Notes: generated from the sequence alone by a model not told the origin. A stretch of 64,000 nucleotides of DNA from Syntrophotalea acetylenica (GCF_001888165.1 NZ_CP015455.1:620001-684000), one strand, 5' to 3'; positions 43,349 through 52,364 are shown, numbered from the stretch's first letter. Numbers and translations: made by a program.

Positions 43349-45043
43349 TCATGGCCTTCGTGGCGGCATCTTCTCGATATAACGGTACAGCCAGCCACCC
43401 GCATAAAAGGTGACGCCAACCACCAGCAGACAGCCGATGCGGACCAGAGGCGCGGCTCCGGCAAGATCGTGCAGCAGTACCTTGAGGGCCGAAAACCCGA
43501 ACAGCAGCAGGGATGAGTGACCCAGTACGCGATCGTGCAGTTTCAGGCAGAGCCCCAGGCAGGTCAGGGCCAGCAGGCCCCAGGCGAATGAGACGCCCAG
43601 GCTGCTGTGCAGCAGCTGCCAGGCGGCGGCCATGGCCGCCAGGTGACCAAGGTAAATCAGGCTCCCCTGCAGCAGGCGATGAACGGTCGCCCGATTGCGC
43701 AACAGGGCATATCCGGCATACAGTTCAACGGCATGCAGCAGGGTGAGAATTGGTTGTCCGCTGATGCGGGTTGGCAATTCCTTGCCGAGAACCTGACTGA
43801 AGTTTACCAGCCATAACATTCCGATGGCGGCCAGCAATGGCCAGTCGGTGTTAAGCTGGCGATGTCGGGTCGCCGTCCAGGCAAGCAATGCAGGGAGTGT
43901 CAACAGGGCCAGCCAGGGTCGCAGCAAAGGCGGGGTCAGTTCCAGATAGCCGATATGCACCAGCGCCAGACCTGCAAAGCAGGTCAGGATCAAACGGCCG
44001 CCTGCCGAAGTGTGTTTCGACAGCCTGTCCGCCAGTTGGCCGCTGAATCCGATAGCGGTGGCGACGGCCAGGGCAACCCATGGTGCCAGGTTCGGAAGGT
44101 GGCGATGCAGCAGGCTGTAGTGCAGGAGATAAAAAATCAGCAGGATCGGCAGGTGCAGGGTGGCCGCGCGTTGGTCGAGAGGACGTTTGTGCCGAAGGCT
44201 GAACAGCACCGTGCAGGCCAGGAATACGGACAACTGCAAAAACTGGTAAATCAGGGCCACCTGCCATTGCTGCCGGGCTGTTTGCCGCCAGAGCAGGTCG
44301 AAGCCGACCACGGCGAGGTAGAAGGCCAGCAGGTAATAGCGCCGCCGCCCTGCCAGCAGCGAGTACAGGCAGAAGCCAATGCTCCAGGCCGAATAGTAAA
44401 GTGTCAGGCGTCCTACGGGCTGGGAGGGGATGTCGAGCAGAAACGGCGCCGAATAGGAGCCGGCAATGGCAAACAGGCCGTAGAGGTCGCTGGCAAATGT
44501 TCGGCACAGCCACAGGGAGGCGCCACAGGTCAGGATAATGCCGGAGGCGGCCGTCGCGCTGCCGATCAGCCGATAATGCAGGTGTGCGCCGTAGATGGCC
44601 AGAAACAGGATGACGACTCCCGCGGCCGGCAACAGGCTGGCGTAATGCCGATCCTTGTGCCGCAGGTGCAGGCCGGTGGCGATGAGGGCCCAGCCGCAGA
44701 CAAAGGCAATCCCGACGCGCATCGGTGCCGAAAGCATCAGCCATCCGCTGTCGTATGCCAGTTTTATCAGGTACGCGGCTGCCATGACCAGCGCCAGGGC
44801 GCCTCCCCAGCCCAGCAGGCGGGTGATGGCTCCGCCTGGCGAGCGGCTGGCATCGTGCTTTGCCTCCGGGAGGGGATGTGTCGCGGTGTTTTGTCGAGGC
44901 GGGAGATTTGATTCCTGTGCCGGAGGTATTGTGTGAAAGGCAAAGGTTTCTTCAGCGGGAGCTGACGGCGCCAGATTCAGGTGCTGCTCGATTCTTTCGA
45001 GACGCGACTCCAGGCGATCCAGACGTTTTTCCAGATTTTCCAT
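43349..45043 (-). CDS. DUF2339 polytopic membrane protein
   Basis: A 564-residue inner-membrane protein. It starts with a coiled-coil (EKRLDRLESRLERIEQHL), then a Pro/Ser-rich linker, then about fifteen membrane segments, of which GWGGALALVMAAAYLIKLAYDSGWL is typical of DUF2339. No function is known for the family. It is a long single gene with no obvious partner. ORFs on the opposite strand over this region are composition artefacts. Confidence 0.8.
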   Translation of the reverse strand: MENLEKRLDRLESRLERIEQHLNLAPSAPAEETFAFHTIPPAQESNLPPRQNTATHPLPEAKHDASRSPGGAITRLLGWGGALALVMAAAYLIKLAYDSGWLMLSAPMRVGIAFVCGWALIATGLHLRHKDRHYASLLPAAGVVILFLAIYGAHLHYRLIGSATAASGIILTCGASLWLCRTFASDLYGLFAIAGSYSAPFLLDIPSQPVGRLTLYYSAWSIGFCLYSLLAGRRRYYLLAFYLAVVGFDLLWRQTARQQWQVALIYQFLQLSVFLACTVLFSLRHKRPLDQRAATLHLPILLIFYLLHYSLLHRHLPNLAPWVALAVATAIGFSGQLADRLSKHTSAGGRLILTCFAGLALVHIGYLELTPPLLRPWLALLTLPALLAWTATRHRQLNTDWPLLAAIGMLWLVNFSQVLGKELPTRISGQPILTLLHAVELYAGYALLRNRATVHRLLQGSLIYLGHLAAMAAAWQLLHSSLGVSFAWGLLALTCLGLCLKLHDRVLGHSSLLLFGFSALKVLLHDLAGAAPLVRIGCLLVVGVTFYAGGWLYRYIEKMPPRRP

Positions 45044-45178
45044 GCTATGAATTTTCCCCGGGACGAAGGACTATCGAGATGGCGTTCATTCGGAAACAAA
45101 GTATGAACGCCGGGAAACGCCGACATGATGCCCGGGATGCCCATAACACAAGTCTGCGTTCCGGACAACGATTAAATT

Positions 45179-45451
45179 TTATCGGCAGGAAATCCCCGAT
45201 AACCGGTTAAGCTGGGTTTCTGCGTCCGGATGCAGCAAAAACAGCTCTTTGAGTTTGGCGCAGGGGAAAACGGAGCAGGTCGCGCAGATGGCTTGCCGGT
45301 TTGTGCGGGCGCAGAGGCGGATAGCGCAATTCCGGCCGAGAATATTGCAACCGGGCCCTTCCGAGCGGCAACCGCTGCAAAACGAGGCGTCCTCGACGAG
45401 CGGCGCATAGGCCTCGCATTGCTCACAGTCTTTGCCACAATAAGCCAGCAT
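45179..45451 (-). CDS. DUF3795 cysteine-rich protein
   Basis: A 90-residue protein with nine or so cysteines: YCGKDCEQCEAY, CSGCRSEGPGC, NCAIRLCA and CATCSVFPCAKL. This layout matches DUF3795, which probably binds metal or an iron-sulfur cluster. The start at 45451 has AGGAGG upstream and gives the expected N-terminus of the family (MLAYCGKDCEQC); the longer upstream frame has no support. Confidence 0.85.
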   Translation of the reverse strand: MLAYCGKDCEQCEAYAPLVEDASFCSGCRSEGPGCNILGRNCAIRLCARTNRQAICATCSVFPCAKLKELFLLHPDAETQLNRLSGISCR

Positions 45452-45841
45452 TGCCAAAGCCTCCTGGATAAGGAAAAAGAATTCTGGAACCAATCTGCTT
45501 AAAGAAGTGTGAATATTTGACGAAAGTTTAATTAGGTCTTTAGAAAAAATCAATATTTTGTTTGCGGCAACTCACGGAAAGTCCATTGCGTCCGTTGCGG
45601 GTCGCCTGGCAGGTCACACAAAGAGTTCTCTGACGTCGACCTTGCTGCGGAAATAACCTGGTTTTCGTTCGTTGTCTCCGGATGGATACAGCCTGAATCC
45701 ACATGCCGCAGTTTTTGCAGAAATGCGGCATTTATTTTGCTGGTATGAACGAAGCGGGTGCATCGGGTCCGGGGTGGCGAATTTTTGCCGGATTGCCGGG
45801 CATGGCTCTTCCACCTTCCAGCATGGAGACATTCAGGAATC
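45452..45841. other. Divergent intergenic region with a repeat-end remnant
   Basis: About 390 bp between the divergent DUF3795 and cheX-type genes with no credible gene. CTCCGGATGGATAC at 45676-45689 matches one half of the dispersed-repeat end palindrome and may be a worn remnant (copy G). Nothing else was recognised. Confidence 0.45.
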
Positions 45842-46318
45842 ATGGCTTATCATCAGATAATAGAGCAGACGGTCCAGGAGATTTTCGCAAGCATGGTGTT
45901 TCTCGATATCGTGCCCCGGCCCGATGTCGAACCCGAACCCATGGAAGGGCCCATGCTGACGTCCATGATAGGTCTGGCAGGCGATCTTCAGGGCAGTGTT
46001 CTGATTCATCTGCCCGCGCCGGTGGCGGTTGCCATCACCGGCGCTTTTCTGGGTCTGGAAATCGACGGTGTGGACGATGATGTCAAGGATGCCATCGGCG
46101 AGTTGGCAAACATGGTGGCCGGCGGTATCAAATATCTGCTTCCGCAAAAAGGGCAGGATGTGGGACTGGCGATCCCGTCGGTGGTCTGCGGACAGGGCTA
46201 TAGCTGCGAGGCGACCGGCCGTTTCGACCGAACCACGGTGGTGTTCGAGTTGGAAGCGGGACGGTTCATGGTGGAGATGCAGATCAAGGATTCCGCCGGG
46301 GTTCTGAAACGGGTGTAA
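45842..46318 (+). CDS. CheX/CheC-like chemotaxis phosphatase
   Basis: A 158-residue protein. GLAGDLQGSVLIHLPAPVAV, the helix DAIGELANMVAGGIKYLLP, which carries the E..N pattern used by CheX to attack phospho-CheY, and GQGYSCEATGRFDRTTVVFELE fit the CheX fold. It probably removes phosphate from CheY-type receivers. AGGAA precedes the ATG. It may serve the receivers of the chemotaxis system; no cheA or cheY is in the window. Confidence 0.85.
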   Translation: MAYHQIIEQTVQEIFASMVFLDIVPRPDVEPEPMEGPMLTSMIGLAGDLQGSVLIHLPAPVAVAITGAFLGLEIDGVDDDVKDAIGELANMVAGGIKYLLPQKGQDVGLAIPSVVCGQGYSCEATGRFDRTTVVFELEAGRFMVEMQIKDSAGVLKRV

Positions 46319-46506
46319 TGCCCGGCAGGCGCTCGCCATGCCGATGTTTGCAAAAAGACTGAAATTGCTTGGCCGGGCACAAGTGGCAACGCGGCCGCTG
46401 GCGCGTTCTGGTGACGCCATCGGTACCGGCATCGGGGTGGTCGTATGGCCGCCTTTTTTACGGCACGGAGCGGGACGCGGGACAAGGGGCGTCAAAGGCC
46501 TGCCTG

Positions 46507-46683
46507 TCAGAGGCGTTGCCGTCCGGAGCTGATCCGTTTGAAAATTTCGCAGTCCTGGTAATTCCCGGCGCAAAAAAGGACGGTTTTCTGGATGTCGCTG
46601 CTGGTCATCTTCATGAAATAGCAGTCTTCGTACTCTTCCTTGACCAGTGGGCACAGTCGATTGGCGCAATTGATTGATGACAC
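46507..46683 (-). CDS. Small cysteine-rich protein (58 residues)
   Basis: A short minus-strand gene that starts at GTG 46683 with AAGGA five bases upstream and an in-frame stop just before it. The protein has INCANRLCPLVKEEYEDCYFM, then TVLFCAGNYQDCEIFKR: five cysteines with spacing C-x4-C-x9-C and C-x5-C. I have seen similar short C..C..C...FC.G....C units in small proteins and as domain tails near signalling genes in Geobacter-like bacteria, but I cannot name a family. A metal or redox role is possible. Confidence 0.6.
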   Translation of the reverse strand: MSSINCANRLCPLVKEEYEDCYFMKMTSSDIQKTVLFCAGNYQDCEIFKRISSGRQRL

Positions 46684-47146
46684 GTCAATCCTTCATGGCG
46701 ATGCATGCCAGGAGGCATGGGACCATCCTCGGCGGTTAGCGGATATTCAACGCGGGTAAGGGTGGTGGATTCGCAAAAACGCCTCAACGCTGCGGCGGGA
46801 CTTTTTGCGACGCACATCAATGTGCTGGCAATGATGTTCTGTTAGCAACCCTCATGCCAGTGTCTTTCCCACCACCGGACGACGGACGCCGCCGGATAAC
46901 CGGCGGAGCCGAAAAACGCATTGGAGTTGTCCGTAAACAGCTTGTTTCAGCAGATTGAATAGAGCGTTCGCGTGAATTTTCCGGCTATGCGAAAGGGCAG
47001 GGAAATTCCTTGTTTCGCGTTTTTTGGTGGCAGCGCAATGTGGTCCTGGCCAATAAGCGCACCGATCAGGGCCTGGCGGTGTGGCAGTTGGTCCGCAGGC
47101 AGGTCCGCAGATTTGGGGTGTGCCACATGTTGCCGCAATGAAACGG
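46684..47146. other. Intergenic region with no recognised gene
   Basis: About 460 bp. One plus-strand frame (about 47027-47140) reads WQRNVVLANKRTDQ then WQLVRRQVRRFG but has no start signal and no homologue I recognise. A CCGCCGG-ATAA-CCGGCGG hairpin lies near 46900. I see nothing else. Confidence 0.4.
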
Positions 47147-47527
47147 TTATTCAGCGAGCCAGCGAAGGGCCTGGTCCCGGTCAAAAAAACAGTGGAGGCG
47201 TTCGGGTTGGGCCATCTGATCCTGCATCAGGCCCAGAACGGAATCGCTGCCGCGCTGCTGGACCGAAAACAGCAGAGCGGTTCTTTTCGATTGGCCGCAG
47301 ACGAGTTGATAGATCAGTCCGTCAAGGGGATTGCCTTGGTCGTGCAGTGACAGTTTGACGGTCCGCCGTTTATCAATGAGCACCTTGTCTATTTTCTGGG
47401 TGCGGGCCAGGGCCAGGGTTTCCGACAAGGCGCTGATCGTGTTCTGTTCGGAGAATGGACCGTAGATCTCCAGTTGGATGATCTCGGGGTTCTGGAGGGT
47501 GGAAATCTGCCATCCTGTATGGGTCAT
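47147..47527 (-). CDS. STAS-like small protein
   Basis: A 126-residue soluble protein. Alternating strands and helices (IIQLEIYGPFSEQNTISALSE, then IDKVLIDKRRTVKLSL, then RTALLFSVQQRGSDS) and the total length resemble the STAS/SpoIIAA-like fold, often found in bacterial signalling regions. No conserved phosphorylatable serine is clear. AGTTGCACC lies before the ATG, a weak ribosome site. It may interact with the nearby sensory proteins. Confidence 0.55.
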   Translation of the reverse strand: MTHTGWQISTLQNPEIIQLEIYGPFSEQNTISALSETLALARTQKIDKVLIDKRRTVKLSLHDQGNPLDGLIYQLVCGQSKRTALLFSVQQRGSDSVLGLMQDQMAQPERLHCFFDRDQALRWLAE

Positions 47528-47874
47528 GGTGCAACTCGATCCGGGTTGTATTAATTGATTGCTCGGTGCAACAGCAGGTTTTCCATCCGGCTTTTGCGGA
47601 TGGTGGTCTGCCTGGAAGATGGGCAGCCTTAACGCAAAACCGGGGCCAGCTTGAAGGCACCTTGCGCCCCGGTAACATCGATGAAGTGATATATGGTGGT
47701 ATTCTGAGGGGTTACTGGCTGGCCAGACGCGTCGTTTTGTTTGCGGGGCCGATCTGGTCGTTCTTTACCGGCGCATTGACGATTTGAGCGTCGTGCTATT
47801 TTGTGAAACAGAAATTTAAAATTGGGACAGTCTGGGACGCAATGTATCGAGGCCGCGGGTTGTCTTTTCGAGTC
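47528..47874. other. Intergenic region between STAS-like and Cache-GGDEF genes
   Basis: About 350 bp lying before the STAS-like gene start and after the stop of the Cache-GGDEF gene, both on the minus strand. A TTGACG / TATTTT pair near 47776-47802 has only a 15-base spacer on the plus strand, where no gene follows. No protein-coding signal was found. Confidence 0.4.
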
Positions 47875-49911
47875 TCATCCCGGCAATGTCGTATCGAGAA
47901 CCACCCGGTTGCGGCCACCTTTTTTTGCTGCGAAGAGTGCCCGGTTGGCGCGGGCGATGAGCTGCTCGTAAGTGTTGTCCCGCGTTGGTTGCATGCTGGC
48001 GACGCCGACGCTGACCGTGACCACGCCGAAAGCCCCTTCTCCCTGATGGGGGATGTGCAGGGCTTCGATTTGACTTCGGATTTTTTCAGCCAGGGAATTA
48101 GCTGCCTCGCTGTCGCTGTCGGGAACGATTACGGCGAATTGCTCGCCACCGAATCGGGCGATGCGCTCTTCGTCGCCCTGAATGCACGCCGCCATGGTCT
48201 GCGCGATCTTTTTGAGGCACTGGTCGCCGGCCTGGTAGCCGTAGGTATCGTTGAACGGTTTGAACCGGTCCATATCGACCAGCACCAGTGCCAAAGGGGT
48301 CTCTTTTTGCCGGGCTCGCTGCCAGAAGGACGGCAGGGCGGCATCGAAACTGCGCCGGTTGGCGACATCCGTCAGCGGATCCAGCATGGCCAGCCGCCGC
48401 AGAAACTGCTGGGCGCGTCGCCGCTGCTGAACTTCCAGTTCAAGCTTGATGTTGGTCTGCGCCAGTTTCTCGGTCCTCTCCGCGACCCTCTGTTCCAGTT
48501 CGCCACGGATGATGCGCAGCTGCTCCAGAGTATCGGCCAGCTTTCGCGTCCTGACGTTGAACCAGTAGGCGAAGGTTCCGAATTCGTTGTGGAAGGTTTC
48601 GTCGAGGCACAACATTTCTTCAGCATTGATGTCGATGGCGCTTCTGAGCTGGTGGGTCAGGCGGGCCAGGGGGCGCATCAGCATGGTGTTCAGAGTCAGA
48701 AAGGCCCCGAGGACTGCCGCCGATACGCTCATGATCAGAGCGATCAGCAACGCACGATAGATGGCCTTGGCCGTCGACATGGCATGGCTTACCGGCGTGA
48801 CGGTGACGATTTTCCAGTAGGTTCCGGGCACATGAAAAATCGCCACGCTGCATGGCTCTTCCAGGAGCAGGTCGCCGTCGGTGGTGAAATGCCGGAGCAG
48901 CAGACCGCCGTCCTGGCTGCCGAGTCGGGGTTCCTGCAGCACGGCCGTGATAAGCGCGGCTTCATCCGGCGATATGTCCGCACCCTGGCGGGCGATTGTC
49001 GCGGCCATGTCGGGGTCGAAACTGTCGGACTGGCGGGATTTTTCCAGCAGTTCCTTGCTGCTGGCGTAAACAGCCGACGCCAGGGGCGCGAATTGCGGTT
49101 TCTGGGCGGCGAGGTCGCGGGCCTGGATATATTCGATCTGTTTGCGCCCCAGCCTGTCCGTGCGGCTGAGGCGGGTAAGGGTTACATCGGGAAACGACAG
49201 AAACTTACCGTTGCGGTCGACGGCGAAGGCATAGCCGCTGATTTTTTTGGCCTGCGCATCAAAAAAGGCCTCCAGTCCTTCCAGTTTGAGGTCGACGGTT
49301 ACCACGCCGGTAAACCGGCCGTCGCGGTAGATCGGCGCGGTGCAGGTCACCATGGGGACATAGGTGTGGGGATCGACATAGGATCGGGACCAGAAAACCT
49401 TGCCGGGTTTGAGATACCTGCCCGGTACATACCATTCCTCCCGATGATAGCCGGGGCTGTCGGGGTCGTCATAGTCCTTGACAAAATCAAGGAGGCCTTC
49501 GGCGTTGCGCCCCCAGAAAAAACTGCGTCGCTCATGGTCCGGCTCAAAGCTGAAGGGTTCGTACCAGACCCCGCCGCCGATGATATAGGATGACGGACCC
49601 AGCTTGTCAATCAGGCGCGGGATTATCCGCATGTGGTCATCTGCCCGCAAGGGCAGTACGGCGCTGGTCGTGGAAAGGGCGCGGGCCAGCGTTTCGGCAA
49701 CGGCCAGTCGCTCGCCCAGTTGGGCGACCATGGTACTGCCTACCTGGTTGACCATGCGGAAGGACTGCTCCTCCAGGCGTGGCCGGGCGACGGTATCCAT
49801 GATAATGGTCAGGCTGGCTACCAGCACGGCAAGCAGCAGCAGAAACAGCAAAGGGGTGCGAAACAGAAGACTGTTATGCCAACGCACCGAAAACGCGCTC
49901 TTGGGGTCCAT
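47875..49911 (-). CDS. Membrane diguanylate cyclase-like protein with Cache sensor (GGEQF)
   Basis: A 678-residue inner-membrane protein. An N-terminal membrane helix (LLFLLLLAVLVASLTII) precedes a large periplasmic Cache-type domain (YVPGRYLKPGKVFWSRSYVDP, VTVDLKLEGLEAFF), a second membrane helix (LLIALIMSVSAAVLGAFLTL), a HAMP-like segment, a coiled coil (about 480-520) and a GGDEF domain. The catalytic core has DMDRFKPFNDTYGYQAGD and RFGGEQF; the E-to-Q change at the fourth position is unusual but tolerated in some enzymes. No RxxD inhibitory site is present. It probably makes c-di-GMP in response to an extracellular ligand. Confidence 0.88.
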   Translation of the reverse strand: MDPKSAFSVRWHNSLLFRTPLLFLLLLAVLVASLTIIMDTVARPRLEEQSFRMVNQVGSTMVAQLGERLAVAETLARALSTTSAVLPLRADDHMRIIPRLIDKLGPSSYIIGGGVWYEPFSFEPDHERRSFFWGRNAEGLLDFVKDYDDPDSPGYHREEWYVPGRYLKPGKVFWSRSYVDPHTYVPMVTCTAPIYRDGRFTGVVTVDLKLEGLEAFFDAQAKKISGYAFAVDRNGKFLSFPDVTLTRLSRTDRLGRKQIEYIQARDLAAQKPQFAPLASAVYASSKELLEKSRQSDSFDPDMAATIARQGADISPDEAALITAVLQEPRLGSQDGGLLLRHFTTDGDLLLEEPCSVAIFHVPGTYWKIVTVTPVSHAMSTAKAIYRALLIALIMSVSAAVLGAFLTLNTMLMRPLARLTHQLRSAIDINAEEMLCLDETFHNEFGTFAYWFNVRTRKLADTLEQLRIIRGELEQRVAERTEKLAQTNIKLELEVQQRRRAQQFLRRLAMLDPLTDVANRRSFDAALPSFWQRARQKETPLALVLVDMDRFKPFNDTYGYQAGDQCLKKIAQTMAACIQGDEERIARFGGEQFAVIVPDSDSEAANSLAEKIRSQIEALHIPHQGEGAFGVVTVSVGVASMQPTRDNTYEQLIARANRALFAAKKGGRNRVVLDTTLPG

Positions 49912-50192
49912 TCAGAGCCTCTGGGGAGGGTGTTTGGGAAAAAGAAATCTGTGTGCAAGAAGTGCCTGTCACATCAAGCGATGAAAAAATCCACCGTGCG
50001 ACCGATGCCCGCTCATGGGGCGAAGCATACCATACCGGTCCGACCGGAGGCACCCCTTTTTTGGCCGGAGTCTTTGGCGGGATTTGCACCTGACACTGCA
50101 ACGAGCGGCATGACAGTCTTTACGCCGACATGTTTGCCGGGCGGTCCGGGGACCCCTGGCCCCGGCCTACGTCATGATTTCCAGGAATTTGG

Positions 50193-50221
50193 TTGACAAG
50201 AGTGGGGCAGGCTGATAGGCT
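50193..50221 (+). promoter_or_regulatory. Probable promoter of the DEAD-box helicase gene
   Basis: TTGACA (50193-50198) is followed after 17 bases by TAGGCT (50216-50221). The -35 is perfect, the -10 poor. This would give a leader of about 90 bases. Confidence 0.45.
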
Positions 50222-50268
50222 GCTTCGATTAAAGCCGCTTTCCTTGCAAAAACGAAAAGACTTCGTAG

Positions 50269-50300
50269 GCCCCGGAATGCTTCCGGGGCTTTTATTTTTT
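50269..50300 (+). terminator. Terminator-like hairpin in the helicase leader (possible attenuator)
   Basis: GCCCCGGAA / TTCCGGGGC (9-bp stem, TGC loop) is followed by TTTTATTTTTT. It lies between the likely promoter and the ATG at 50320, so unless it terminates some other transcript it can act as an attenuator. Confidence 0.7.
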
Positions 50301-50319
50301 ACGGCTTTTAAAGGACACT

Positions 50320-51609
50320 ATGGAATTCAGTACATTCGATTTTCACCCGCAGATTCGCCAGGGCATCACTGCCGCCGGTTATGTTTCGCCCACTCCCATC
50401 CAGGCACAGGCCATTCCGCCCATTCTTGCCGGGCAGGATGTCATGGGGCTGGCCCAGACCGGCACAGGGAAAACCGCTGCGTTTGCCCTGCCGGTACTGC
50501 AGCGCCTCATGAAGTCGCGCGGTGGCCGGGTGCGGGCGCTGGTAGTGGCGCCTACGCGCGAACTGGCGGAACAGATTCATCAGGCCTTTTGCAGCCTTGG
50601 CGCCCATACGGGACTTAAAAGCCTGACTGTTTACGGCGGCGTGAGCATCCGGCCGCAGATCACCGCGCTCAAACGAGGTGTCGATATCGTGGTGGCTTGC
50701 CCGGGGCGGCTGCTCGATCATATTGAAAACAAGCACATCGATCTGTCCGCTGTTGAAGCTCTGGTGCTCGACGAAGCCGATCAGATGTTCGACATGGGGT
50801 TTTTCCCTGCCATCCGGCGTATTCTGGGCCACCTGCCGAAACGGCGCCAGACCCTGTTGTTTTCCGCCACCATGCCGGATGAAATCCGGCGCCTGTCCGG
50901 TGAAATTCTGGCGACGCCGATAACGGTGCGGATAGGAAATACCGCGCCGGCCGAAACTGTCACCCATGCCTTGTATCCTGTTGCCCAGCAGCAGAAAACC
51001 GCCATGTTGCTGGAACTTCTCGGAGCCGGCGACATGGGGTCGGTGCTTGTATTTACCCGAACCAAGCATCGCGCCAAGCGGTTGGGCCTGCAACTCGATA
51101 AAGCAGGATTCCAGGCCTGCTCCCTGCAGGGGAACCTCTCCCAGGCGCGCCGTCAGGAAGCGCTTGAGGGATTCCGGAAGGGTAAATACCGGATTCTGGT
51201 CGCGACGGATATCGCAGCGCGGGGCATCGATGTGTCTCGTGTTTCCCATGTTATAAATTACGACATGCCCGCTACCGCTGAAACCTACGTGCATCGCATC
51301 GGTCGTACCGGCCGGGCTTCGCGCCAGGGCGAAGCTTTTACCCTGGTCTCCGGCGAGGATACCGCCATGATCCGGGCCATTGAAAAGATGCTGAAAGCTC
51401 CGCTGGAGCGGCGCACTGTCCAGGGATTTGCCTACGAGGACCCGGCTGTATCCGATGCGCCGCCTGTCAAAGCAAACCCTGGGGCCAGTCGGCAACCCCG
51501 GAGCAAACGCCCCGTTGGGCGCGGTGCGGCGCCCAAACGGAACAGAAATTATGCCGGGACTTCCAGGGACGCCAGTTCCGGCGTCAGGGGGCGGCGCAAC
51601 GCTGATTGA
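50320..51609 (+). CDS. DEAD-box ATP-dependent RNA helicase, RhlE-like
   Basis: A 429-residue RNA helicase. All core motifs are visible: Q motif YVSPTPIQAQAIP, motif I AQTGTGKTAAF near residue 47, Ia PTRELAEQ, motif II LDEADQMFDMG, motif III SATMPDE, motif V ATDIAARGID and motif VI HRIGRTGRA. The tail is basic, Gly/Arg/Pro-rich and disordered (PRSKRPVGRGAAPKRNRN). It resembles the RhlE/RhlB branch used in RNA turnover and ribosome assembly. AAAGGA precedes the ATG. Single gene with its own leader and a shared palindromic terminator downstream. Confidence 0.93.
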   Translation: MEFSTFDFHPQIRQGITAAGYVSPTPIQAQAIPPILAGQDVMGLAQTGTGKTAAFALPVLQRLMKSRGGRVRALVVAPTRELAEQIHQAFCSLGAHTGLKSLTVYGGVSIRPQITALKRGVDIVVACPGRLLDHIENKHIDLSAVEALVLDEADQMFDMGFFPAIRRILGHLPKRRQTLLFSATMPDEIRRLSGEILATPITVRIGNTAPAETVTHALYPVAQQQKTAMLLELLGAGDMGSVLVFTRTKHRAKRLGLQLDKAGFQACSLQGNLSQARRQEALEGFRKGKYRILVATDIAARGIDVSRVSHVINYDMPATAETYVHRIGRTGRASRQGEAFTLVSGEDTAMIRAIEKMLKAPLERRTVQGFAYEDPAVSDAPPVKANPGASRQPRSKRPVGRGAAPKRNRNYAGTSRDASSGVRGRRNAD

Positions 51610-51644
51610 TGGCAGCCGGAATATCCGGAATGCCGATCATGTTG

Positions 51645-51686
51645 AAACACAAAGAGCCGGGTGCATGCACCCGGCTCTTTGTGTTT
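51645..51686. terminator. Perfect 42-bp palindromic bidirectional terminator
   Basis: AAACACAAAGAGCCGG then GTGCA, mirrored by TGCAC then CCGGCTCTTTGTGTTT: every base of one arm pairs with the other. It sits between the convergent helicase and LysE genes. Confidence 0.9.
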
Positions 51687-51713
51687 GGGATTTTGTTTTA
51701 AAAAACCCGCGTT

Positions 51714-52328
51714 TCAGTCGCGAACCAGGGCGATGCGCAGCCCCAGGGCGATCATGACGCCTCCGAAAATACGGTTGATAAGGGTATTGAACCGCGCCAG
51801 GCCCAGACGGACGAATCTGTGCTGGACCAGCAGTATGAACAGCGACCATCCGCACAGGGAGGTCAGCACGATGGTCATGCCGTAGCCGGTTTTTACCCAG
51901 AGGGAGTCTCCCGGTGCGATGAACTGGGTGAAAATGCTGAAAATATAGATGGTGACCTTGGGATTGAGCAGATTGCATAAAAAGCCGTCGCGCAGCCCCT
52001 GGCATGCTGAACGGCGGTTCTGAAAGGCCAGGTTTTCGAGATTCAGCGCGCCACGAAACCGCAAGGCCCTGATGCCGATAAACAGCAGGTAGGCGGCTCC
52101 AAGCAGGCGCACGGCATCGTGGATATAGACATTGCGCGTGATCAGCCAGGCCAGACCGGCCACGGACAGGGAGACATGCACCAGCAACCCTGCGCAGATA
52201 CCGAGCACCGTGGCAAAGCCGGCAGCGCGTCCTCCGGTGAGGCCGTTGCGCATCAGCAGCAACATATCCGGGCCGGGACTGGCCATGGCGACCAGGGTAA
52301 TGCCGGAGAGCAGAATATAAGATTCCAT
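51714..52328 (-). CDS. LysE/RhtB family amino acid exporter
   Basis: A 204-residue protein with about six membrane segments. The family N-terminal motif is ASPGPDMLLLMRNGLTGGRAAG; LGAAYLLFIGIRALR and CNLLNPKVTIYIFSIFTQF are the other typical blocks. It exports an amino acid or homoserine lactone-type solute; the substrate is not predictable. AGGAGG precedes the ATG. It shares a terminator with the helicase and has repeat copy D upstream. Confidence 0.9.
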   Translation of the reverse strand: MESYILLSGITLVAMASPGPDMLLLMRNGLTGGRAAGFATVLGICAGLLVHVSLSVAGLAWLITRNVYIHDAVRLLGAAYLLFIGIRALRFRGALNLENLAFQNRRSACQGLRDGFLCNLLNPKVTIYIFSIFTQFIAPGDSLWVKTGYGMTIVLTSLCGWSLFILLVQHRFVRLGLARFNTLINRIFGGVMIALGLRIALVRD

Positions 52329-52364
52329 GTTGAACGTCCTCCTGAAGCTGTGCCATGCTGGCTG

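Larger units (their letters stand above)
49912..50319. other. Divergent region and leader of the DEAD-box helicase gene
   Basis: The left half has no gene or motif that I can support. The right half holds the helicase promoter (50193-50221) and a structured leader with a terminator-like hairpin (50269-50300), described separately. AAAGCCG at 50231-50237 can also pair with CGGCTTT at 50302-50308, next to the ribosome site. Confidence 0.5.

Noticed and set aside
46964-47140. Small plus-strand ORF or transposase remnant before the STAS-like gene
   Set aside because: No ribosome site and no family resemblance that I could defend; base composition does not differ from the surrounding non-coding DNA.
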